Shown in pieces: positions 26,737 through 35,190 of a stretch of DNA of 64,000 nt; positions within the stretch are counted from its first letter, which is position 1; each line of letters starts with the position of its first letter. The DNA lies in contig NZ_CP099399.1 in assembly GCF_024721175.1 (NCBI RefSeq), forward strand, positions 4,196,501 through 4,260,500. Reading direction: 5' to 3'. The notes under the pieces were generated by a model. It did no database searches and was not told where the DNA came from. It saw only the letters and a list, made by a program, of their open reading frames with translations. Source of the DNA: Rhizobium sp. Pop5. GTDB lineage: Bacteria > Pseudomonadota > Alphaproteobacteria > Rhizobiales > Rhizobiaceae. A program made the translations under genes and the position numbers.

Positions 26737-27705
26737 TCAGATCAGGGCGAGCAGGGCCTTCCGTGTCTTATCGTCGACGAAGGCTGCTTCGATCGAAGTG
26801 CGCGTCATGGCGTCGATCTCCGCGTCGTCGAAGCCAAAAGCCTCGGCGGCCAGCTCATATTCCCGCTTGAGCGAAGTATGGAAGAAAGGCGGATCGTCCG
26901 AGCTGATCGTCACCCGAACGCCGGCCTCTTTCAGCCGGCGCAGCGGATGGGAAGCGAAATCGGGAAAGACCCGAAGCGCGATGTTGGAGCCAGGGCAGAC
27001 TTCGAGCACAGTGCCGAGATCGGCAAGCCGCTTGACCAGATCGATATCCTCGATGGCGCGCACGCCATGGCCGATGCGGGAAGGGCGCACCGCATCGAGC
27101 GCATCGGCGACGCTGAAGGCACCGCAGACCTCGCCGGCATGGATGGTGAGCCCAAGGCCCGCATCGCGGGCGATATCGAAGGCCCTGATATAATCGGCCA
27201 CGCGGCCCATGCGCTCTTCGCCGGCAAGGTTGAAGCCGGTGATCAGGGGGTTGTCGGCCTTTGCCGCATATTCGGCCGCGCCGATCACGCTTTCCGGGCC
27301 AAAATGCCGTTCGCCCGTGACGATCAGCCGGGCCTCGATGCCGCTCTTTTCCCTAGCCCGCCGTATGCCTTCGCAGACACCTGATATATAGGCGTCGGCG
27401 CCGAGCCCGATGCGCTTGCCGTGGTCGGGCGAGACGATGAGCTCGCTGTAGATCGTATTGATCCCGGCGAGTTCGTCGAGATAGGTTTCGGTCAGAAGCG
27501 CATAGTCCTCCTCGGTCTTGTAGACCTCGGAAACCTTGTCGTAACATTCGAGGAAGCTTGCGAAATCATGCCAAACATAGGCGCCGTCGCGAAGCTGCCC
27601 GCTGATGTCGATGCCGTATTTCCGCGCTTGAGCTTCCGTCAGGGCAGGCGGAGCTGCGCCTTCCAGATGGCAGTGCAGTTCGACTTTCTTCAAGTGCGAT
27701 GTCAC
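26737..27705 (-). CDS. add: Adenosine deaminase
   Basis: A 322-residue metal-dependent enzyme converting adenosine to inosine. Zinc and catalytic motifs are ELHCHLEGA near the N-terminus (HxH), HAGEV, the RIGHGV segment, and [10 protein letters not shown] with the zinc Asp. Slightly shorter than E. coli Add (333). An adenine deaminase function exists in a neighbouring subfamily and cannot be wholly excluded. The gene start overlaps the deoB end by ATGA. Confidence 0.9.
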   Translation of the reverse strand: MTSHLKKVELHCHLEGAAPPALTEAQARKYGIDISGQLRDGAYVWHDFASFLECYDKVSEVYKTEEDYALLTETYLDELAGINTIYSELIVSPDHGKRIGLGADAYISGVCEGIRRAREKSGIEARLIVTGERHFGPESVIGAAEYAAKADNPLITGFNLAGEERMGRVADYIRAFDIARDAGLGLTIHAGEVCGAFSVADALDAVRPSRIGHGVRAIEDIDLVKRLADLGTVLEVCPGSNIALRVFPDFASHPLRRLKEAGVRVTISSDDPPFFHTSLKREYELAAEAFGFDDAEIDAMTRTSIEAAFVDDKTRKALLALI

Positions 27706-28922
27706 AAAAAACTCCTTCCGTGCGGACCGGCCGGAATGCCGAGGTGCCGCGCGATGCTCTCGCCGATATCGGCATAGGTGCGGCGCACGCCGATCGATCG
27801 CGACCGGATGCCGGGGCCATAAGCGATGACCGGCACCCGTTCGCGCGTGTGGTCGGTGCCGCGCCAGGTCGGATCGCAGCCATGGTCGGCGGTCAGCACG
27901 ACGAGATCGCCGGGCTTCAGCTTCTTGTGGACCTCGGGCAGGCGGGCATCGAAGGCTTCGAGGGCCGCGGCATAACCCGGCACGTCGCGGCGATGGCCGT
28001 AAATCATGTCAAAATCGACGAAATTGGTGAAGACGAGATCGCCGTCCCCGGCCTCGTCGATGGCCGAGAGCGAGGCATTCATCAGCGCTTTGTTGCCGTT
28101 CGCCTTGATGACCCGCGACACGCCCTGATGCGCGAAGATGTCGCCGATCTTTCCCACCGCATGTACATGCCGCCCATGCTCGACAAGCCGGTCGAGCAGC
28201 GTCGGCTCCGGCGGCAGCACGGAGAAGTCGCGCCGGTTTCCGGTGCGCTGGAAGCTAGAGGCAGACTGACCGACGAAGGGCCGGGCGATGACACGGCCGA
28301 TATTGTAGCGATCGAGCAGCCCGCGGGCGATCTGGCAGAAGGCGATCAGACGCTCAAGGCCGAAATGCACTTCATGCGCTGCGACCTGGAAGACCGAATC
28401 CGAGGAAGTGTAGCAGATCGGCTTGCCGGTGCGGATATGTTCCTCGCCGAGTCGGGCGATGATATCGGTTCCCGAGGCATGGCAGTTGCCGAGAATGCCG
28501 GGCACATCAGCCGCCGTGCAGAGCGCTTCAATAAGCTCCGGCGGAAAGGCGTCGCCCTCTGTCGGGAAATAGCCCCAGTCGAAACTGACAGGTGTTCCCG
28601 CGATCTCCCAATGGCCTGACGGCGTATCCTTACCGCGGGAAATTTCCGTGGCGGCGCCGTAGATGCCGTAGACTCTTTCCGGCACGGGCATTCCGGCCGG
28701 AAACTGGCCTGAGGCAGACCGCGCAATGTGCATCAGTCCGAGTTCCGACATGTTCGGCAGAGAAAGCGGTCCCTCGCGCAATCCGGCGCGGTCTCCGGCT
28801 CCGGCCGCGCAGAATTCGGCGACATGGCCGAGCGTATCGGCGCCCTCGTCTCCATAGGTCGCCGCATCCGGCGCGCCGCCGACGCCGAAAGAATCCAGAA
28901 CGAAAAGAAACGCACGCGCCAT
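27702..28922 (-). CDS. deoB: Phosphopentomutase
   Basis: A 406-residue alkaline-phosphatase-superfamily enzyme that interconverts (deoxy)ribose-1- and 5-phosphate. Metal-site motifs are visible in order: [16 protein letters not shown], the nucleophile region [23 protein letters not shown] and [18 protein letters not shown]. Length equals E. coli DeoB (407). It links PNP and DeoA products to DeoC. It is first in the deoB-add-upp unit. Confidence 0.96.
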   Translation of the reverse strand: MARAFLFVLDSFGVGGAPDAATYGDEGADTLGHVAEFCAAGAGDRAGLREGPLSLPNMSELGLMHIARSASGQFPAGMPVPERVYGIYGAATEISRGKDTPSGHWEIAGTPVSFDWGYFPTEGDAFPPELIEALCTAADVPGILGNCHASGTDIIARLGEEHIRTGKPICYTSSDSVFQVAAHEVHFGLERLIAFCQIARGLLDRYNIGRVIARPFVGQSASSFQRTGNRRDFSVLPPEPTLLDRLVEHGRHVHAVGKIGDIFAHQGVSRVIKANGNKALMNASLSAIDEAGDGDLVFTNFVDFDMIYGHRRDVPGYAAALEAFDARLPEVHKKLKPGDLVVLTADHGCDPTWRGTDHTRERVPVIAYGPGIRSRSIGVRRTYADIGESIARHLGIPAGPHGRSFL

Positions 28923-29033
28923 TTTACACCCGAAACAGTCGATCGCCGGCCTCTGAGGACGTCGGAGGCGGCACGGTTCCAGCCATATAATGCCATGGCT
29001 GGCTTGGCAAATTCGAGAGGAGAGAAAGAGCCG

Positions 29034-29615
29034 TCAGCAGTCGCCGCAGGGGATCGAGTCGCCTTGCCGCTGGCGGTAGAAATAGCTGCGGCTGATGGTG
29101 ATCGTGCGCATGCCATCCGGCATGAAGTTCGGCGCGAACAGGAACATCGTATAGGGAATGCTGAGTTCGGTGCGCACCAGGAAGCTGTTCGCCGTTTTCA
29201 TATCCGCCGGCACGTCGCTTACGGCGGTGTTCTTGGCGTAGGGCGCCGTCCCATCCTGCGCCCAGGACCAAAGCACTTTCGCATTGGCGCCGGCGTCGAT
29301 GGTGATCCCGGTGATCTTCAACGTCAGCGACGTCGAGTTGTAAGGCACGAAGATTGAGGTTGCGACCGAGGGCATCTGCGCAAGCACCGTCTTGGTGACG
29401 GATTGCTGCTGGGTCACGATGTCGGCGATCGACCCTGCGGCGCGCGTCACGCGCTTGCTGACACTGAGGCCGATCGTGATCTCGAAAGCGCCGATATAGA
29501 GCATGATGAGCACGGGAAAGAGGATCGCGAATTCGATCGCTCCGGCGCCCTTGCGCTCCCGCGCCAGCCGCCGCGCCGTCAATACCAGTCTTGCGAACGG
29601 GTTGCGCAGCGTCAT
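29034..29615 (-). CDS. TadE/TadF-like pilus assembly pseudopilin
   Basis: A 193-residue protein with a basic N-terminus, then RKGAGAIEFAILFPVLIMLY, the TadE-type membrane segment with its conserved Glu. The rest is periplasmic and ends in a Cys-containing tail CGDC. Such minor pseudopilins assemble with Flp pili. The ATG overlaps the stop of the upstream TadE-like gene by one base. The two are divergent from, but adjacent to, the pilA-cpa locus. Confidence 0.85.
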   Translation of the reverse strand: MTLRNPFARLVLTARRLARERKGAGAIEFAILFPVLIMLYIGAFEITIGLSVSKRVTRAAGSIADIVTQQQSVTKTVLAQMPSVATSIFVPYNSTSLTLKITGITIDAGANAKVLWSWAQDGTAPYAKNTAVSDVPADMKTANSFLVRTELSIPYTMFLFAPNFMPDGMRTITISRSYFYRQRQGDSIPCGDC

Positions 29616-30250
29616 TATGGATACTGCTCATTCTGGAAGGCAGTGGTCGCGACGATCAGATATTGCGTCGGCATCGAGCCGTTGGAGGGCCGTATCGTCG
29701 TAATGTAAGGCCGGATCAGATCCGTGATGATTTCCCAACGGTAGTAAGCGCGCAGCATGTTGATGGTGCCGGCGCCGCCCGGTGTATATTTGAAGGCCGC
29801 CGTATTGATGTCGGCATATCGGTCGGTGGAAAGCTTGGGGATCGTCGTCGGAATCGCCGAGAACGTGGTGAACGTCTGCACATCGAGGTAGAGCTTGCTC
29901 GGTGTGGTGACTTCGCCGGCCGAGCAACTGATCAGGATCGATATCTCGTCGCAGAAGGCTTGGCGAAATTGGGTCTGGTTCATATCGGTCGTGCGGCCGA
30001 GATTATAGGTGATCTGCCCGGTCCGCATCCGGCGGCTCATCGTATCGACCGCGTTGGAGACCAGTTCCTCGGCGGCGAAGGCGACGAAGGTTTCGAGGAT
30101 TGCGAAGATCACCATGAAATAAGGGATGGCGAGCATCGCGAATTCGATCGCTGCAGCACCGTCGCGCGAGCGGGCCAGCGCGCGAAGCCGTGAAAAACGG
30201 AACGGCGCGAAAGAGCGCGCCTTATCCGTCTTCTGATCAATCACCGTCAT
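29615..30250 (-). CDS. TadE-like pilus assembly pseudopilin
   Basis: A 211-residue protein with the TadE pattern SRDGAAAIEFAMLAIPYFMV near residue 30, one membrane helix and a periplasmic domain containing two Cys. It is co-oriented and overlapping with the second TadE-like gene, so the two are probably made together as minor pilus components. The start at 30250 overlaps no upstream gene; a 116-base gap precedes it. Confidence 0.85.
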   Translation of the reverse strand: MTVIDQKTDKARSFAPFRFSRLRALARSRDGAAAIEFAMLAIPYFMVIFAILETFVAFAAEELVSNAVDTMSRRMRTGQITYNLGRTTDMNQTQFRQAFCDEISILISCSAGEVTTPSKLYLDVQTFTTFSAIPTTIPKLSTDRYADINTAAFKYTPGGAGTINMLRAYYRWEIITDLIRPYITTIRPSNGSMPTQYLIVATTAFQNEQYP

Positions 30251-30366
30251 TGCCTGGACCCGAACGACATTTTCCTGCCGTCACACTAGGGACCGTTCGT
30301 TGATTTTCCGTTTCAGCTTGATACGACGATTTTAACGAATGGCCGAAGAAGCTGACTTTGTGCCGA

Positions 30367-30774
30367 TCAGGGCGAGGTGGTGGCCGTCGCCTGCTGGGCA
30401 TGCTGCTCACAGTTCGGCGTGCAGGACAGCACCGAGCGCTCCGTCTGCCGGTAGACGCGTACGGTATTGCCCTCGTCGATCGATACCAGGATGCGCTCGT
30501 CGAGGATCGCATTGCCGTCGGCATCGAGAAGAACCAGATTGGTGGTGCCGAAGCTGCGTCCTGTCAGCACGATGGTCTTGGCGTCGGCGACTGTCGCATC
30601 GGCAACCTTGGCATTGCCGACGATCACCTTGCTGACGGGGCGGTCGAGTTTCAATACGCGCGCGTGATCCATGTAGACGCGCAGCATCTCATCGTCTGCG
30701 GCCGCGGAAATTCCCGAAACACCGAAAACGGCGATCATGCCGGCAAAGAAAATGGTTTTGCCGCTCGATGACAT
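30367..30774 (-). CDS. Stand-alone CpaC N-terminal-domain-like secreted protein
   Basis: A 135-residue protein with a signal peptide (about 25 residues ending GISAAA). It then has the pilus-formation N-terminal domain found at the start of RcpA/CpaC secretins: LKLDRPVSKVIVGNAKVADA and TGRSFGTTNLVLLDADG. It has no secretin domain. Two Cys follow (SCTPNCEQ). The start at 30774 follows AGAGGA. Probably a periplasmic accessory of the Tad secretin; it lies beside the TadE-like pair on the same strand. Confidence 0.82.
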   Translation of the reverse strand: MSSSGKTIFFAGMIAVFGVSGISAAADDEMLRVYMDHARVLKLDRPVSKVIVGNAKVADATVADAKTIVLTGRSFGTTNLVLLDADGNAILDERILVSIDEGNTVRVYRQTERSVLSCTPNCEQHAQQATATTSP

Positions 30775-31165
30775 CTGGTCCTCTTTCACGATCACAGCGC
30801 AATATGCCTATAGAATGGAAAAGAATGGTGAACGAAGCCTTAAGGTCGCCGCTGTATGTTCGGCAATGGGGCATGGTGGTCCGATTTGAGGCGACCGCAA
30901 TCGGCAGTTGACACGAGATGAAGCAACGTGCGTTCCATTTCTGGATGATTGTCGCAATCATCATTCCTTTCACTTTGGAGTATCGGTCGATATTGAGGAG
31001 CGCGGGTAAGAAAATACTTACCTTACAAGGGCCTGTTGTCTCATTCACACCTTGTTAACTCTTTTCCTTAAGCCGATGGAAACGCCCATTCGTTAGGTTG
31101 CAGTCATCCGATCAACGGCAACAGTTGGCGGACGTGCTGAACATCAACTGGAGTTAGGAGTAGCC
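30775..31165. other. Divergent intergenic region before pilA
   Basis: 391 bases without a supportable gene. It must hold the promoter of the CpaC-N-like gene to the left and of pilA to the right. A GTTAAC(N8)TTAAG arrangement sits about 110 bases before pilA, and GGAGTTAGGAG is the pilA ribosome site. Base composition is more A+T-rich than the flanking genes. Confidence 0.5.
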
Positions 31166-31354
31166 ATGACCAAGCTTTTTAGCCGTTTTCTGAAGGACGA
31201 ATCCGGCGCGACCGCAATCGAATACGGCCTGATCGCAGCCCTCATTTCCGTAGCGCTCATTGCTGGCGCAACGACCCTCGGCGGCAAGATCGGCGACACG
31301 TTCAACGGCCTGAGCAACAAGATGAACACTGCCGTTACCGCGAGTGGCGGCTAA
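31166..31354 (+). CDS. pilA: Flp/Fap-type pilin
   Basis: A 62-residue prepilin. The leader MTKLFSRFLKDESG should be cut by the CpaA peptidase after Gly, leaving ATAIEYGLIAALISVALI, the Flp motif with the Glu-Tyr pair inside the hydrophobic assembly helix. The short polar tail ends TASGG. It is the major subunit of the Tad pilus and is followed by its own terminator, allowing far higher expression than the assembly genes. Confidence 0.95.
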   Translation: MTKLFSRFLKDESGATAIEYGLIAALISVALIAGATTLGGKIGDTFNGLSNKMNTAVTASGG

Positions 31355-31410
31355 GTCGGGCATCGGCCGGATAATGCCGGCCGGATTTGCCTCGGCCGAA
31401 CTACCGAGTG

Positions 31411-31441
31411 GGCTCACAGGCTGAAAGGCCGTGAGCCTTTT
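31411..31441 (+). terminator. Rho-independent terminator after pilA
   Basis: GGCTCAC (31411-31417) pairs with GTGAGCC (31431-31437), and TTTT follows. It separates pilA from cpaA. Confidence 0.8.
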
Positions 31442-31468
31442 CGCATCATGTTATGATCGGGTATACGC

Positions 31469-31981
31469 ATGATCGCAGCTGCAGTTTTCGTGATACTGCC
31501 ACTCTGCCTTGCCATGGCGGCCTTCTCGGATCTGTTCACCATGACGATCCCGAACCGCATTTCCCTGATCCTCATCGTCTCCTTCTTCGTTCTCGCGCCG
31601 CTTTCAGGCTTTGACCTGCAGATGGTCGGCATGCATCTTGCGGCCGGCGCTATCGTCTTTACCGCCTGCTTCGCCCTTTTCGCCTTCAATGTGATGGGTG
31701 GCGGAGACGCCAAGTTGTTGAGCGCGACTGCCCTCTGGTTCGGTCTGAACGAATCCCTGCTTTTCCTGACGACCGACGTCGCTATGATCGGCGGCCTTGT
31801 TACCTTGCTGATCCTAGTGGTGAGAGCGCAATCGGATACCATTCTTGCCATCGGCCTGCCGGTGCCCAACTCGGTCCTGTTCGCCAAGAAGATCCCCTAT
31901 GGCATCGCCATCGCGATCGGCGGCTTCATGGCCTTCCCGTCCTCGCCGCTGTTCCTCGCCGCGCTGGAAGGCCTGAAATAA
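31469..31981 (+). CDS. cpaA: Prepilin peptidase CpaA (TadV-like)
   Basis: A 170-residue inner-membrane aspartic peptidase that trims Flp prepilin and TadE-like pseudopilins. The two catalytic Asp motifs are visible: MAAFSDLFTMTIPNRI near residue 17 and FNVMGGGDAKLLSATAL near residue 78. About six helices; it lacks the methylase domain of PilD. It lies 115 bases after pilA, beyond the terminator. Confidence 0.93.
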   Translation: MIAAAVFVILPLCLAMAAFSDLFTMTIPNRISLILIVSFFVLAPLSGFDLQMVGMHLAAGAIVFTACFALFAFNVMGGGDAKLLSATALWFGLNESLLFLTTDVAMIGGLVTLLILVVRAQSDTILAIGLPVPNSVLFAKKIPYGIAIAIGGFMAFPSSPLFLAALEGLK

Positions 31982-31988
31982 CGGCATT

Positions 31989-32031
31989 TTAATTGCCCGT
32001 TAACTTAAAATGTAAGCTTTCCATTAACCAT
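31989..32031 (+). promoter_or_regulatory. CtrA-type box and half-site before cpaB
   Basis: TTAA-TTGCCCG-TTAA occupies 31989-32003, an exact match to the TTAA-N7-TTAA CtrA consensus. TTAACCAT, the common half-site form, occupies 32024-32031. Both are in the 110-base gap between cpaA and cpaB. In Caulobacter, pilA and cpa genes are controlled by CtrA; direct control here is inference. Confidence 0.6.
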
Positions 32032-32091
32032 AATTATACCAATTGCTGAGCATTCTGCAGGGCAAACATATCGTGCCCTGAGGAATGATCG

Positions 32092-32907
32092 ATGAAACCG
32101 GCCCGCGTTATAATTCTAGGTGTCGCCGTGGTGGCGGCGGGCCTCGCCGGTCTCCTGGCGATGCGCATGGCGGGCAATCCCGGTGTCGTCACCGAGGTCC
32201 AGTCGGTCATCGAGAAGGAGCCGACCGTCAATATCCTCGTCTCCAGCGGTAATCTGCCGGTCGGCGCGAGGCTGGACGAGAAGTCGGTGCAGTGGATGGC
32301 TTGGCCGAAGGGCGGCGTCGTCCAGGGCTTCATCACCGAAGCCGACAAACCGGAGGCGATCAAGGACCTGCAGGGTGCGGTCGTGCGTCTTCCGATCTTC
32401 GAGGGCGAACCGATCCGGCCTGAAAAGGTTGCCGATTCCAACAGCCGCATTCTCTCCTCGCTGCTGCCGGCCGGCAAGCGCGCCGTCGCGACCGAGATCT
32501 CGGTGGCGACGGGTGCGGGCGGCTTCATCCTGCCGAACGACCGAGTCGACGTCATCATGGTCCGCAAGGGCACCGAAGCCAACAAGCTCATCACCGAAAC
32601 CGTGCTGAGCAATGTCCGCGTTCTCGCCATCGATCAGCAGATCCAGGAAAAGGATGACGGCTCGAAGTCGGTGGTCGGCACGACGGCGACACTCGAGCTC
32701 ACCCCCGATCAAACCAAGGTTCTCGCCGTCGCCCAGCAGATGGCAGACCGGCTGTCGCTCGCGCTGCGCTCGGTCGCGGACGCGCAGGAGCAGGATACCA
32801 GTGCCGCGGACTATCTTCTGAGCGGCGACAACGGCAGTGCGATCATCCAGGTCATCAAATCGGGCGCCATCGTCACGGATGCCAGCGCAACGCCGAAGGC
32901 GGAGTAA
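32092..32907 (+). CDS. cpaB: Flp pilus assembly protein CpaB (RcpC-like)
   Basis: A 271-residue protein with one N-terminal membrane segment (VIILGVAVVAAGLAGLLAM), then an SAF domain (ILVSSGNLPVGARLDEKSV) and the RcpC-type region (RAVATEISVATGAGGFILPN, NDRVDVIMVRKGTE). It sits in the periplasm and is thought to contact the secretin. GAGGAA precedes the ATG. It starts the cpaBCDEF-tadBC run. Confidence 0.93.
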   Translation: MKPARVIILGVAVVAAGLAGLLAMRMAGNPGVVTEVQSVIEKEPTVNILVSSGNLPVGARLDEKSVQWMAWPKGGVVQGFITEADKPEAIKDLQGAVVRLPIFEGEPIRPEKVADSNSRILSSLLPAGKRAVATEISVATGAGGFILPNDRVDVIMVRKGTEANKLITETVLSNVRVLAIDQQIQEKDDGSKSVVGTTATLELTPDQTKVLAVAQQMADRLSLALRSVADAQEQDTSAADYLLSGDNGSAIIQVIKSGAIVTDASATPKAE

Positions 32908-32919
32908 AAGGACGTGCAA

Positions 32920-34418
32920 ATGAGCAATTCAACGCGGCGCGCCGGGATTCTCCTGACAGGCTGCCTCTCGCTGGCAGTCGGCGTCTCCGGCATGGTGCCG
33001 GCGCCTTTGGGGCCGCTTCTCGGCACAGGCGAGGCACGCGCCGATTCCGAAAATCTGGTCCGCATCTCGCAGATTGGCCCAAACGCCCATCGCCGGCTGA
33101 AGCTCGGGCTCAACAAGGCTGTCGTCGTCGACCTGCCGGAGGATGCGCATGATATCCTCGTGTCCGATCCGACCATGGCCGATGCCGTGACCCGTACCTC
33201 GCGGCGCATCTATCTGTTCGGCAAGAAGGTCGGCCAGACGAACATCTTCGTCTTCGGCGGCAATGGGCAGGAGATCGTCAATCTCGACATCGAGATCGAG
33301 CGCGACGTCTCCGGCCTCGAAGTCAATCTCCGCCGCTTTATCCCCGACTCCAACATCAATGTCGAGATTGTCTCGGACAATATCGTGCTGACCGGCACCG
33401 TGCGCACCCCGCAGGACGCCACCCAGGCAGCCGATCTGGCGCAGGTCTTCCTGAAGGGCGGCGAGGCGACGACGAGAACCGAAACGGCATCCGGCAGCGG
33501 CGGCGATAGCTCGGTGGCGCTCTTTGCCGAAGGCCGTCAGACCTCGCAGGTCGTCAACCTCCTGCAGATCCAAGGCGAGGATCAGGTTACCCTCAAGGTG
33601 ACGATCGCCGAAGTCCGCCGCGAGGTCTTGAAGCAGCTTGGCTTCGACAATCTCGTCTCCAATTCCTCCGGCATGACGGTTGCCCAGCTCGGTACTCCAA
33701 GCGCCGACAGCGCCACATCGACGGTTGGAGGGGCCTGGCGGCGCTCTTCAAGAGTTCGATCGGCAAGTACGATATTTCGACCTACCTCAACGCACTGGAG
33801 CAGGCCAAAGTCGTCAAGACCCTCGCAGAGCCGACACTGACGGCGATATCGGGCCAGGCCGCGACCTTCAATTCCGGCGGTCAGCAGCTCTATTCGACGA
33901 CCGACAATAACGGCAACGTCACCGTGGTGCCGTTCAACTACGGCATCAACCTCGCCTTCAAGCCGGTCGTCTTGTCATCGGGCCGCATCAGCCTGCAGAT
34001 CAAGACCAATGTCTCCGAACCGGTGGCTGGCGCCGGTAACGCTACCTATCAGCGCCGCTCGGCGGAGACCTCGGTGGAACTGCCCTCGGGCGGTTCGATC
34101 GCGCTGGCTGGCCTGATCCGCGACAACGTTTCCCAGACGATGGGCGGTACGCCTGGCGTTTCGAAGATCCCGCTGCTCGGCACGCTCTTCCGCCAGAAGG
34201 GTTTCGAGCGGCAGGAAACCGAGCTTGTTATCATCGCCACGCCCTATCTGGTGCGCCCGGTGGCGCGCAACCAGCTCAACCGGCCGGACGATAATTTCAG
34301 CCCCGAGAACGACGGTCCAACCTTCTTCCTCAACCGTGTCAACAAGGTCTACGGCCGCCGCGAGGCGCCGGTCGCAGACGCGCAGTTCCACGGCTCGATC
34401 GGGTTCATCTACAAATGA
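32920..34418 (+). pseudogene. cpaC: Pilus secretin CpaC, interrupted by a frameshift
   Basis: The outer-membrane secretin through which the Flp pilus passes. Frame 1 gives a signal peptide, the pilus N-terminal domain (LNKAVVVDLPEDAHDILVS) and a BON-like part, then fails after SATSTVGG and stops at 33840 (about 306 residues). Frame 3 takes over with GLAALFKSSIGKYDISTYLN and carries the secretin core (VPFNYGINLAFKPVV, LPSGGSIALAGLIRD) to 34418. Adding one G to the GGGG run at 33730-33733 joins them as VGGGLAALFK, restoring about 499 residues. Both halves keep good coding quality, so the break is recent or a sequence error. ATG 32920 is preferred to GTG 32914 for spacing to AAAAGGA. Confidence 0.9.
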
Positions 34419-35176
34419 GCGGGGCGCGATCGGCAGAAATGGCACAAAACAGAGATCAGGCGATGGCCCATATGAATGCGACGACACCCCGCCTCGGAGT
34501 CTCCAGGGCGCTTTTTGCCGCGGCCATCATTTCGGCGGCGGCCCTTACCGGATGCGCCGGTCCGCACGACCAGCTGACGACGGGCGGCATCCCCGACGAC
34601 TATCGCGCCCGCCATCCGATCATCGTGACGGAGGCGGAGCAGACTGTGGATATACCCGTAGCCTCGACCGACCGCCGCCTGACCATCGCCCAGCGCGACC
34701 TGATCCGGGGCTTTGCCGCGAACTACATCTCACGCGCCTCGGGGCCGGTTTATGTCCTGTCACCGCAAGGCTCGCCCAATTCGGCGGCCGCTTATCAGTT
34801 GCGCAATCAGGTCCGCGCCGAACTGGCGGCGAGGGGGATTGCAAGCTCGAAGATCGTCAACACGTCCTATGCAGCAGCCGGCGCCGGCGACGCGGCGCCG
34901 ATCCGGCTGAGCTTTACCGGCACCACCGCGATCACAACGCAATGCGGTCAGTGGCCGAAAGACATCTCGGACGACTTCACCAACCAGAATTATTATAATT
35001 TCGGCTGCGCCTCGCAGAACAACCTTGCCGCCCAGATCGCCAATCCGGAGGATCTGGTGGCGCCCCGCGGTATGACGCCGATCGATGCGCAACGGCGCAA
35101 CAATGCGATCCAGGAATACCGGACGACGACGTCGACGATCGAAGACGTCGCCAACAGCAGCAGTAGCGGCTTCTGA
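34415..35176 (+). CDS. cpaD: Pilus assembly lipoprotein CpaD
   Basis: A 253-residue outer-membrane lipoprotein of the Tad system. A hydrophobic signal ends ISAAALTGCAGP, with the lipobox Cys near residue 49. The core includes NYISRASGPVYVLSPQGSPN, NFGCASQNNLAAQI and NPEDLVAPRGMTP, all typical of CpaD. The start overlaps the cpaC stop as ATGA; a later in-frame ATG at 34463 would give a shorter leader. Family role: supports secretin assembly. Confidence 0.92.
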   Translation: MSGARSAEMAQNRDQAMAHMNATTPRLGVSRALFAAAIISAAALTGCAGPHDQLTTGGIPDDYRARHPIIVTEAEQTVDIPVASTDRRLTIAQRDLIRGFAANYISRASGPVYVLSPQGSPNSAAAYQLRNQVRAELAARGIASSKIVNTSYAAAGAGDAAPIRLSFTGTTAITTQCGQWPKDISDDFTNQNYYNFGCASQNNLAAQIANPEDLVAPRGMTPIDAQRRNNAIQEYRTTTSTIEDVANSSSSGF

Positions 35177-35190
35177 AGCGGAACGGAACG

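Noticed and set aside
31057..31073. GTTAAC(N8)TTAAG before pilA as a CtrA box
   Set aside because: The spacing between TTAA halves is 9, not 7; kept only as a note.
33727..33734. Programmed ribosomal frameshifting in cpaC
   Set aside because: No heptameric slippery sequence or clear downstream structure; a single-base indel in a G run explains it more simply.
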